DNA from: SAR324 cluster bacterium
GTDB lineage: Bacteria > Bdellovibrionota > UBA2361 > JAAZON01
DNA length: 8,752 nucleotides
Direction: 5' to 3'
Assembly (NCBI GenBank): GCA_012797725.1
Contig: JAAZON010000259.1
Location: 1-8,752, forward strand
The notes beneath the pieces were generated by a model, which saw nothing but the letters and a program-made list of their open reading frames with translations, searched no databases and was not told the DNA's origin. The position numbers were made by a program, and so were the translations under genes. Below are positions 1-6,416 of this stretch, piece after piece (the first letter of the stretch is position 1; each line of letters begins with the position of its first letter).

Positions 1-75
1 GGATTAAGTGCACCAAACCCCCGGCTGCCAGTATTACAGCACATCCCTCCGCAGCAACAGTAAAGAGGAGTTTTC

Positions 76-828
76 TTAATTCGTTGCGCCTGCAGCGTCT
101 CCCGGGTGAACTTCGACACGGCGGTTAACTGCACGTGCCCAGTTCTCTTGCTCCGGCAGCACTGGCTTAGTTTCACCAAATGTTACAGTTGAAAGTCTCT
201 CAGCAGGAATACCTAGAGAAATGAGTTCCTGGCGCACAGTTTCCGCTCTGTCTAGTCCAAGCTTCTCATTGTATTGATCACTTCCTAAATAATCGGCATG
301 CCCCTGAAGTACAATTTGTACGTTAGAGTTACCTTCTTTAAGAAGCTGAGCAATACGATGAACCTGTCCAGTCCCAAGATCATTCAAGCCTCGTTTATCA
401 AAATCGAAGTTAACATCTGGGAAATAAACTTGAGTTTTGGAAGGAAGAGATCCCTCATCACCATTTCCTGCCTCTTGTTGCATGTCATAATTAAAGGGCT
501 TTACGGTTCTACAATCTGGGGCACTATCGTCTGCGGAAAAACATTCTGGTTGACGATAATCATAAGGCTCACGATAGCCCATTACGCTCCTTGTATTCTC
601 AGACGATGAAGCAAAATAACTTAAGGGCCTGAATATTGCCTCTCTAGCCAGCCACCCAATTGGATGAACTATATAGGCCAAAACGCGAAGCGGATGTGAT
701 TCGCTCTCTCTATAACGAGGTGAAGTATGGTAGGTTGCAACACCATTATCTGCAGGCAACACATCTTGTGCTATTGCAGTTGAAGCCGTGAAACCCAATA
801 AAACAATTACTAACAAAAATCCTCTCAT
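76..828 (-). CDS. OmpA-family outer-membrane/peptidoglycan-binding protein
   Basis: A 250-residue exported protein. The ATG at 828-826 is preferred because AAGGA (840-836 on the minus strand) lies 7 nt upstream. A GTG at 855 in frame would add 9 residues that spoil the signal peptide. Residues 1-20 form a classical signal peptide (MRGF, then a hydrophobic core, then AIA before QD). Residues about 132-242 are the OmpA C-terminal domain. It contains FDFDKRGLNDLG, the GHADYLGSDQYN segment with D179, and LDRAETV with R194; in this family the Asp and Arg bind the diaminopimelate of peptidoglycan. It ends with the NRRVEVH motif. The middle region (about 40-125) has two cysteines (C96, C106), possibly a disulfide, and no recognisable barrel. 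It is therefore probably a periplasmic or lipid-independent envelope tether rather than a porin. It is divergent from the sensor kinase gene. The family call is firm; the specific role is not known. Confidence 0.9.
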   Translation of the reverse strand: MRGFLLVIVLLGFTASTAIAQDVLPADNGVATYHTSPRYRESESHPLRVLAYIVHPIGWLAREAIFRPLSYFASSSENTRSVMGYREPYDYRQPECFSADDSAPDCRTVKPFNYDMQQEAGNGDEGSLPSKTQVYFPDVNFDFDKRGLNDLGTGQVHRIAQLLKEGNSNVQIVLQGHADYLGSDQYNEKLGLDRAETVRQELISLGIPAERLSTVTFGETKPVLPEQENWARAVNRRVEVHPGDAAGATN

Positions 829-855
829 GGCATTATCCTTTGAAAGATTACTCAC

Positions 856-1111
856 GAGTTAAAAACCGGATTGCAGCCACAAGCTGCCAAAGACAAAAAA
901 GTTGCATCTATTAAAATTCTTAGCACAAGATATTTAATACTGCACCCCATAAAATAATCAGGTAATATGTATTTAGATAGACTTAATAACAGTGAAGTAT
1001 CAGTGATTCTAAGAGTGTCAGTATTATTTTGAGAACAAACAAAAACAATACTGTGTTTGTAAGAAGGCTTCTTTGCTTTGATTTAACTATTATGAATAGG
1101 ACTTGATTCAA
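856..1111. promoter_or_regulatory. Divergent intergenic control region with short repeats
   Basis: An AT-rich spacer between the divergent ompA-like and kinase genes must hold both promoters, but no good -35/-10 pair stands out on either strand. Visible repeats: AATACTG at 936-942 and 1047-1053, and its inverse CAGTATT at 1019-1025; CAGTGA at 990-995 and again at 1001-1006, exactly 11 bp apart; ACAAACA (1035-1041) opposite TGTTTGT (1054-1060); and the palindrome AAGAAG-G-CTTCTT (1061-1073). In the ompA leader, GCAGC (873-877) and GCTGC (883-887) can form a small hairpin. Protein-binding function is inferred only. Confidence 0.4.
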
Positions 1112-3478
1112 GTGGGTATAATTGAAAAAAATTTGTCATTCCGGGCTATTAAGCTAGGAATAGCCTCTTTTCTTTTAAACTTTCTAATGTTCAGTCTAAG
1201 TGGGGCTTCGGCCATTCCTCTGGGGAATCTACTTCTTTTCCTTGCAGCAGGAGTCCTTCCCTTCTCTGCTGTGGTCATTGCTGTTGCCACGGCTGCTTTG
1301 CCTCTTGCCCTTTATGCCCCCATCACTAGCCTTGGACTACTTAGAGTTTTAATTGTTTGTATTGCCATAAACTTCTTTGCAAAACGCTATCCTCGCCTAC
1401 CAAGTTTTATAGTGGGAATTGTACTTTGGATCTGCATCTTCTGGCCTGCCTACTTTTTATCTTTTCAGCGAGAAGTTTGGGATCCTCATAGCATAGTGCT
1501 TGATGGCCTCACAGAAATATTTTTCATTATAATTTCTGGCACTCTTCTTTTAAGTCCAACCATTTGGTGGAAACTGGCTGATCAGAGTCGGCAAATTTTT
1601 TCCTCAAGCATATTGATTCATCTAATGGCAAGTATTGCCGCAATCTCAATGGTAGGTGTTGTGGTGTTTTCTGGCTACACTTCTTTGCCTTCCTCTCAGT
1701 TGTATATGCCGACACATTTATTCGGCCTGACTATTTTTTGTATTATTATTATTCTTTTTGCCGCCTTTCTTGGATCAAAATTGGCACACATTCTCGATCC
1801 AATTCATGATCAGCAAAGAGCCACTGGCATGCTTAGTGCGCAATACGGATTTTCGGGACTTGCGAGCGGCTATTGGCGTCGCCAGATGGAAGAAGACGCA
1901 CGTCAAAATACAGAAGCCATATCAGCAAAGCTTGAGAGTATTTCAGGCAATATTTCAGGCACAATTACGAATCTCCCAACACAGACTGTTTCTCCTAACA
2001 CCGGCATTTGTGTTTTTAAAAGAGATGGTAGTGTTCTTTTTATGAACAGAAAGTTTCGACAGTACGCCAATATCAACGTTAGCACAGTCAATGGAAGAAC
2101 TTTAAAGGTGTTAGGTGTTGACCCGATTATCTGCGAGCATATCTCAAATCTCATCGAAAGAACATTAACCCGTGGGCCTGAAGTTACTGAGCTAAAGGTC
2201 AATCAACTTCCTGACAAGTTACAATTCCTACAAATAAGTTCACAAAAGGGTGAAGAGGCTACGCACGCGACCTTGGGAGGTGGTATAGATACAGTTGTAA
2301 TAACTCTTGAAGATATTACTGATAGAAGGACTGTTGAATCAAGTCTTCTTAAGGCTCAAAAACTGGAATCACTTGGAAGCATGGTTGAACAATTGGCCTT
2401 ATCTTTCAACAACTCATTAAGCATCATTGCAGCTAATGCAAGTCTTGCTAGCAATTTCACTGATAAATCTGAGCTTGTGAAAGCTCTAACTGAAATTGCA
2501 AAAACAGCCATAGACTCGAGCAATGTCACGCATCAATTAATTGAGTTCGCGCAGGATCGCCCCGTTGCTTTGATTCCTGTTGATTTAAAAACTTTCATAA
2601 CGGATCGGTTGCCGCTTCTAAAATCAATTCTACAGGACAATGGTGATATAATTTGTGACATTTCTAAAGAAGGAGTCTTTTGCTCTATCGACGAGGGTCT
2701 AATTACTCAAGCCCTAAGTAATGTATTCTTAAATGCTCGTGAGGCTTACAATACAGGGTCTGGTGATGTAAAACTCTCACTTGGGACCGAAGAAATTGAA
2801 GAAGAAATTGCCCGTTTGCATGCAGGAACTCGCCCTGGACATTTTGCTCGGATACGCATTCAAGACTCTGGAATAGGAATGACGGCAGAAACTCTTTCGA
2901 AAGCCTTCGATCCACTTTTCACTACAAAATCATCAGGAGGACATGCTGGGCTAGGTCTATCGACTGTTTTCGCCATAATGAGAGCCCATGATGGTTTTCT
3001 GACAGCAGAGAGCCATCCTGGAAAAGGCACCATAGTGTCGATGTATCTTCCCCTTCAAAGTGAAATGGCTTCTAATACTTTTGAACATTTAGAAAAAATT
3101 ACTTCAGACGCAAAAGTTTCTGACCTGCCCAAAGGAAATGGAGAGAAGATATTGCTCTATGAGGAAGACTCGGAACTTGCCCGTGTTTTAACAAAGATCT
3201 GTGAGTTTCTTGGATATTCTTGCATTCATGCCCAAGAGAATCTCGATGCTTTTGACAATCCGCATAGTTCAGGGATAAGTTTTGCTGTTATTGATAGGGA
3301 TTCGCAAAAGAATGATGTGCGAGGAATTATTGACAAGCTAAAGAACTTCGAACTAAAAACTGCGTCAATAGGAAGTGGCGCTTTCTATTCTAACGAGAAA
3401 CTTGGTTCTGAAAACTTTTTGCAAAAACCCTTTTGTGTTGAGGCTTTTGCAAAACTATTGGATAGCTCTAAAGGCTAG
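1112..3478 (+). CDS. Membrane-bound hybrid sensor kinase lacking the phospho-acceptor histidine
   Basis: A 788-residue protein. GTG at 1112 is preferred because AGGA (1098-1101) lies 10 nt upstream; TTG at 1103 is in frame but only 1 nt from that site. Residues about 13-224 hold 7-8 hydrophobic helices of no recognised sensor family. About 297-407 is PAS-like (GICVFKRDGSVLFMN, then VVITLEDITDRR). The dimerisation helix follows (AQKLESLGSM). Where related kinases read IAHDFNN this protein reads LALSFNN, so the phospho-acceptor His is L430 and the next acidic residue is S431. The HATPase domain looks intact: N541, DSGIGM (585-590), FDPLFTTK (599-606) and GLGLS (613-617). A C-terminal receiver (about 677-785) has E684/E685, phospho-acceptor D728 and K772. 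The fold is therefore that of a hybrid kinase, but normal His autophosphorylation looks impossible. It is followed by a receiver-protein gene on the same strand. Confidence 0.88.
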   Translation: MGIIEKNLSFRAIKLGIASFLLNFLMFSLSGASAIPLGNLLLFLAAGVLPFSAVVIAVATAALPLALYAPITSLGLLRVLIVCIAINFFAKRYPRLPSFIVGIVLWICIFWPAYFLSFQREVWDPHSIVLDGLTEIFFIIISGTLLLSPTIWWKLADQSRQIFSSSILIHLMASIAAISMVGVVVFSGYTSLPSSQLYMPTHLFGLTIFCIIIILFAAFLGSKLAHILDPIHDQQRATGMLSAQYGFSGLASGYWRRQMEEDARQNTEAISAKLESISGNISGTITNLPTQTVSPNTGICVFKRDGSVLFMNRKFRQYANINVSTVNGRTLKVLGVDPIICEHISNLIERTLTRGPEVTELKVNQLPDKLQFLQISSQKGEEATHATLGGGIDTVVITLEDITDRRTVESSLLKAQKLESLGSMVEQLALSFNNSLSIIAANASLASNFTDKSELVKALTEIAKTAIDSSNVTHQLIEFAQDRPVALIPVDLKTFITDRLPLLKSILQDNGDIICDISKEGVFCSIDEGLITQALSNVFLNAREAYNTGSGDVKLSLGTEEIEEEIARLHAGTRPGHFARIRIQDSGIGMTAETLSKAFDPLFTTKSSGGHAGLGLSTVFAIMRAHDGFLTAESHPGKGTIVSMYLPLQSEMASNTFEHLEKITSDAKVSDLPKGNGEKILLYEEDSELARVLTKICEFLGYSCIHAQENLDAFDNPHSSGISFAVIDRDSQKNDVRGIIDKLKNFELKTASIGSGAFYSNEKLGSENFLQKPFCVEAFAKLLDSSKG

Positions 3479-3490
3479 GAAGAACAAAAC

Positions 3491-3548
3491 CTCTCGAAAT
3501 GCAAACATAGTTATGTGCAGCCCGCCTGAAATATGGCAATTTTGAGAG
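3491..3548. repeat. Imperfect inverted repeat after the kinase gene
   Basis: Ten-base arms begin 12 nt after the kinase stop codon: 3491-3500 (CTCTCGAAAT) pairs with 3539-3548 (ATTTTGAGAG) with a single G-U pair. A second small stem, ACAT/ATGT, lies inside the loop at 3505-3516. The structure could slow transcription or protect the 3' end of the kinase mRNA. No T-run follows, so it is not a standard intrinsic terminator. It may be chance in AT-rich DNA. Confidence 0.35.
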
Positions 3549-3837
3549 CATTTAGACTCCGTGCTTATTATTAATCCTTTCTCTCCCAAGACTGTTTTCC
3601 CTTTTCCTATTGCAGTCCTAAAGGTCTGATTATATTGTCAAAAGCTTAGACACCAAATTGCTGAAAATGTTTATGCCCTTATTCCAGGTGCAATGACTTT
3701 TCAAATCGCAAAGTGTCTTTTATTTTTTTAGAAAATTACTCTCTGTTTTTTTTAACACTCCCTTAAGGGTTTAGCTGCATAGGCCGATATTTTAAGGCAG
3801 AGAGACAATTCAATTTTGTTGGAGATTTCTTCTACAC
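3549..3837. other. Non-coding spacer before the receiver gene
   Basis: The stretch between the kinase stop and the receiver start (3479-3837, 359 bp) holds no convincing ORF on either strand. Besides the inverted repeat near its left end, it contains pyrimidine-rich tracts, T-runs near 3719-3728 and 3745-3753, and the perfect 10-bp palindrome CCCTTAAGGG at 3760-3769. TTAACA at 3752-3757 could serve as a -35 element, but no matching -10 is evident. The length suggests that the receiver gene has its own promoter, or that a long leader is present. Confidence 0.4.
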
Positions 3838-4593
3838 ATGGGAGAACTCAAGGGAAAATATCCAGAAAAAATTCTAGCAATGAGCCCCAAAGAGAGGGCC
3901 TCTTCAAGTGTCATGATAATTGAATCCGATACCCTAGAGAGAAACAATCTAAGAACTGCCCTCAGATCGCTTGGCTTTGGGACTTTGTCTGATGCTCCAA
4001 ATCATGCTGCTGCATTGGAGAAACTCGACGAAAGACGCTTCACGCATGTAATCTTTGAAGCAAAAAAAACAAACATGCCTGCAAAGGAATTTCTTCATAA
4101 AGTCTTCGAAGGATATCCTGACATCATCGCTATACCATCATCCTATGAGCCCAATGTGGATGATGTTTTCGATCTTCTCATAATGGGTGCCAAAGGTTAT
4201 CTCTGCAAACCTTTCACCGTTGAAACGGTGGATCAGGCGATATTGTCAGCTACCAAAGGCGACCCTATAGCTGACGCTGTGCTACAGGCAAAGGATCGCA
4301 ATGAAGCTCTTGTGGCAATCTGCATGGCGAGTCTGGATAAGGTAGCGACTTTAATGCGTCAGTCTTATCAGTTCGACACCGCAAAGCGTGAAATACCAAG
4401 GGCAATGGTAGCATTGTATCGCTCAGCCGATCTAGCAAAGACTTTTGCAAAAGGCGGAGAGGAAGGATTGCTTGAAGCTCTCGAGAAGTTCTGCATTGAA
4501 AGAAGCAAGGGCCCTGCAACAAAACTTGGAAGACTTATAAAACGTATCCATCAAAGCACTGGTGCTGAGGAAGACTCAAATGCCAATTCCTAA
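3838..4593 (+). CDS. Stand-alone receiver-domain protein with Asp-to-Glu phosphosite
   Basis: A 251-residue cytoplasmic protein. Residues about 24-140 are a receiver domain: first strand SVMIIESD, third strand HVIFEAKKTNMP, fourth strand DIIAIPSS, then GAKGYLCKPF with the conserved Lys at K124. The residue at the phospho-acceptor position is glutamate (E74). The acidic pair normally before helix 1 reads E29-S30, and the position usually Thr/Ser after strand 4 falls at P100/S101. Phosphorylation in the usual way is therefore unlikely; in some receivers Glu at this site mimics the active state. Residues about 141-251 are helical with no visible HTH or enzyme motif, so the output is probably protein-protein contact. 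ATG 3838 has GGAG 13 nt upstream, which is long; ATG 3880 is in frame and would also keep the whole receiver. The downstream exported-protein gene overlaps its end. Confidence 0.82.
   Translation: MGELKGKYPEKILAMSPKERASSSVMIIESDTLERNNLRTALRSLGFGTLSDAPNHAAALEKLDERRFTHVIFEAKKTNMPAKEFLHKVFEGYPDIIAIPSSYEPNVDDVFDLLIMGAKGYLCKPFTVETVDQAILSATKGDPIADAVLQAKDRNEALVAICMASLDKVATLMRQSYQFDTAKREIPRAMVALYRSADLAKTFAKGGEEGLLEALEKFCIERSKGPATKLGRLIKRIHQSTGAEEDSNANS
4567..4572 (+). promoter_or_regulatory. Ribosome binding site that sets the start of the exported protein
   Basis: GAGGAA lies 7 nt before the ATG at 4580, inside the last codons of the receiver gene. It favours this ATG over the in-frame GTG at 4562, which would add six residues and has no comparable site. 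The arrangement implies translation coupled to the upstream gene. Confidence 0.65.
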
Positions 4594-5260
4594 AGATGAT
4601 TGTTGCCAAACTATAATATTGGCTTCAGTTACGTATCTCTGCCTTGCTCTTCTCCTAAGTTCTTTTGATCCGACTATGGCACTTGGAATTGACAATGCAC
4701 TTGAAGATCTACTTAATTCTAAAACTTTGCATGACATGCCTAGAAGCACGGAGAGAGACTCACCTAAAGAGCTAAAAAAATACGTGGATCCGAATTCAAA
4801 TTATGGCCAATTAGTATTAGAAAACGGCAAATATTCTTTGTTGAATGTTTGGCTTGGTCCCGTCCCCACTGGATTCAAACTCGATAAAAGCTCTATAAAA
4901 AGAACTCATGAATTCATGGAATTATCCCAAAAATATCATAACAAAGAAGGCTCGGAGTATTATCTAAAGATATATGTACCTTACCCTAAGTTTATAGATG
5001 CAGCAGGAATGGATCTTATTAGGCAATTTAGTGAGTTATCTCCTCCTCTATTAAAGGTTGATTCCAGAGAAGAGATTAAAGTCAATGATATTCCTGGGCA
5101 CTTATACCATCGCCTTGACGGGAGCAGCTCTATACTAATAGAGCTCCCTAAGAATGCATTACTAAACATCCTCTGCTTACACCCAAAATCTGTAGCAAAC
5201 ATGATTTCCTTTGCTCAGTCATTGAATATTTGGGAACTGAAGTCACGTCTCGCTTCTTAA
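4580..5260 (+). CDS. Exported or membrane-anchored protein of unknown function
   Basis: A 226-residue protein not recognised as a known family. The start at ATG 4580 is supported by the GAGGAA site within the upstream gene; the two genes overlap by 14 nt in different frames. Residues 1-10 are polar (MPIPKDDCCQ) and residues 11-29 are strongly hydrophobic, followed by an MALG-like possible cleavage site near residue 36. This suggests a signal peptide or a single N-terminal anchor. The mature part is mixed alpha/beta and hydrophilic. It has a strand-rich central section (about 75-135) and a segment near 165-200 reading VNDIPGHLYHRLDG, then SSILIELP. No catalytic motif is visible. The only Cys in the mature part is C199. 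The tight coupling to the receiver gene suggests a shared pathway, perhaps an envelope effector or sensor, but this is inference. Confidence 0.75.
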   Translation: MPIPKDDCCQTIILASVTYLCLALLLSSFDPTMALGIDNALEDLLNSKTLHDMPRSTERDSPKELKKYVDPNSNYGQLVLENGKYSLLNVWLGPVPTGFKLDKSSIKRTHEFMELSQKYHNKEGSEYYLKIYVPYPKFIDAAGMDLIRQFSELSPPLLKVDSREEIKVNDIPGHLYHRLDGSSSILIELPKNALLNILCLHPKSVANMISFAQSLNIWELKSRLAS

Positions 5261-5315
5261 CTCCTAAAGAGCTCCTAGATATCCTAAAATTTCCATTTTT
5301 GTCTTATAAATTTAC

Positions 5316-5344
5316 TTTAAATTATTTAAACTAAAAGCTATATT
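5316..5344 (+). promoter_or_regulatory. Candidate sigma-70-type promoter
   Basis: TTTAAA (5316-5321, 4 of 6 to consensus) and TATATT (5339-5344, 5 of 6) are separated by exactly 17 bp. They lie just before the gene at 5388, giving a leader of roughly 35-40 nt. The surrounding DNA is very AT-rich, so a chance match is possible. If real, the following gene can be transcribed apart from the receiver genes. Confidence 0.35.
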
Positions 5345-5387
5345 CAGGTAACTCTTCAGAGATATTGTGGTTCGATGGAATTGCCTT

Positions 5388-6065
5388 ATGGATCCAGTTC
5401 TAGTGAAAACATTTCAGGTATCTACAGATGCTAATTTGTCGTCACTATCTTCCGATCAGCGACGACCAATTTACGAAGATATTTCTTTCCCACTTTTTGG
5501 ACATTGTCGATTTAGTGGAAGATCTCTTTACGCAAAAGATATATTGCCGCCTGAAACTCTTCAAAAAATCAATGAAGACGAAACACGCTCTTTCTTTGTT
5601 CAAGGCTATGTCCTTTCAGGAGAAAATTTACATTATTCTTCTCAGCAATGGTTGAAAAATGGTGGTGAGGAGCCTTTACTCTTTTCCAGAAGCATTTTTT
5701 GCATCGAAAATTACGAGAGGCTTTATGCCATTAAGGATGCTTCGTGGCCAGAACAAGAACAGTATGCCTTTATTTACGATCCCCGAAACAGCATGGATGG
5801 TCTTGTTATAATTTCACTAGAAACCCTTAAACCGTCCTTTGGTTATCCACACGATGCAAAAATTCTGGGTGAACTACTTCGAAAATCAGCTTTTTGCAGG
5901 CACAATAGCATAATGCTTGATATGCTTTATATGGAGGCGAAAGAAATGGGGATGGAAGCTTTCTACTGCTCAGAGGAAATGTTGAAGTTCACTTCAACTA
6001 AGTTACTAGATGACCCAAGACTTAGGCTTAGTGGCCTGATTGAAAATGTAAATGGCGGCCGTTAA
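5388..6065 (+). CDS. Hypothetical cytoplasmic protein
   Basis: A 225-residue protein that I do not recognise. ATG 5388 has a weak GGA 8 nt upstream. An in-frame GTG at 5367 would add seven residues and has only AGAGA close by, so the start is uncertain. There is no signal peptide or transmembrane helix. The sequence is mixed alpha/beta. A PLFGHCRFSGRSLY segment lies near residue 37. An internal run near 123-143 (YAFIYDPRNSMDGLVIISLE) reads like a buried strand-turn-strand. The C-terminal third is helical and Met-rich (MLDMLYMEAKEMGMEAFY). Cys residues near 40, 102, 165 and 189 do not form a metal-binding pattern. Codon use looks like that of its neighbours, so it is probably a genuine gene. 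It is the last substantial gene of the rightward block, about 125 bp after the exported-protein gene. Confidence 0.65.
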   Translation: MDPVLVKTFQVSTDANLSSLSSDQRRPIYEDISFPLFGHCRFSGRSLYAKDILPPETLQKINEDETRSFFVQGYVLSGENLHYSSQQWLKNGGEEPLLFSRSIFCIENYERLYAIKDASWPEQEQYAFIYDPRNSMDGLVIISLETLKPSFGYPHDAKILGELLRKSAFCRHNSIMLDMLYMEAKEMGMEAFYCSEEMLKFTSTKLLDDPRLRLSGLIENVNGGR

Positions 6066-6129
6066 TTTGGCAGCTCATGTTTAGGATATATCGGCCAACA
6101 AGGAAGAAAAGAGAAGAGCCGGAGGTAAA

Positions 6130-6222
6130 ATGCTGGTTTTCTTTGATGAGATTACAGGAGGGCCTTGCTTCTACCTTCGCCCTTGGCCTGCGTCTTCAGG
6201 GCTAACAGCCGACGAAGTCTAA
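6130..6222 (+). CDS. Possible 30-residue small protein
   Basis: A short ORF of 30 codons starts at ATG 6130. It is preceded by GGAGGT (6121-6126), a near-perfect Shine-Dalgarno sequence 3 nt upstream, set in a purine-rich leader. The peptide reads MLVFFDEITGGPCFYLRPWP and ends ASSGLTADEV. It is not obviously a membrane or toxin peptide. A different frame is open from 6150 into the aminotransferase gene, so this could instead be the start of a frameshifted gene remnant. A chance ORF remains possible; the ribosome binding site is the main support. Confidence 0.3.
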   Translation: MLVFFDEITGGPCFYLRPWPASSGLTADEV

Positions 6223-6225
6223 GAA

Positions 6226-6302
6226 TTGCTTTACTGATTTCTGAAAATTCAGAGGTTCCGATTCAGTTAACAGACCAGCAGTTTTCTGAATCAGTAAGGC
6301 AG
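6226..6302. repeat. Long imperfect inverted repeat in the convergent junction
   Basis: The arms at 6226-6239 (TTGCTTTACTGATT) and 6289-6302 (AATCAGTAAGGCAG) pair over 14 positions, with two G-U pairs and no mismatch when folded as RNA. The loop of about 49 nt contains smaller repeats such as TCTGAA-AA-TTCAGA (6240-6253). It lies between the last rightward gene and the end of the leftward suf operon. No T-run follows on either side, so it may be a non-canonical transcript end, an mRNA-protecting structure or a remnant of a small repeat element. Confidence 0.55.
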
Positions 6303-6416
6303 AAAGGCCAAGTCAGACAGCCGACAGCTGTTATGCAGACTGCAGAGAGCGGAAACAAAACATCTGGATGTCCCAATGAGGAACTCAGGAAGAAGAATCA
6401 AGGATTTGCCTGCCTT
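6303..6416. other. Remainder of the convergent junction
   Basis: The stretch from the inverted repeat to the aminotransferase stop has no supported gene. It contains the repeated words GACAGCC and GACAGCT around 6320-6332, including the palindrome ACAGCTGT. No intrinsic terminator for the leftward operon is seen. Confidence 0.35.

Noticed and set aside
1..75. Possible start of another minus-strand gene after the ompA-like gene: ATG at 44-42 with CGGAGGG upstream
   Set aside because: The SD-like sequence is only 1 nt from the ATG, the visible peptide is 14 codons before the window ends, and nothing in it is recognisable.
298..609. Plus-strand ORF of 103 codons
   Set aside because: It lies wholly antisense to the well-supported OmpA-family gene and has no ribosome binding site or domain.
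873..887. Intrinsic terminator GCAGC/GCTGC
   Set aside because: The stem is 5 bp, no T-run follows closely, and it lies upstream of both divergent genes rather than after one.
1903..2202. Antisense and alternate-frame ORFs inside the kinase and receiver genes
   Set aside because: All overlap confidently assigned coding sequence, lack ribosome binding sites and have no recognisable features.
6057..6096. Terminator formed by GGCCG and CGGCC after the gene ending at 6065
   Set aside because: The arms are only 5 bp with a loop of about 30 nt and no T-run.
6226..6302. Integron attC site
   Set aside because: The ends of the inverted repeat lack the GTTRRRY/RYYYAAC core sites, and no integrase or cassette array is present.
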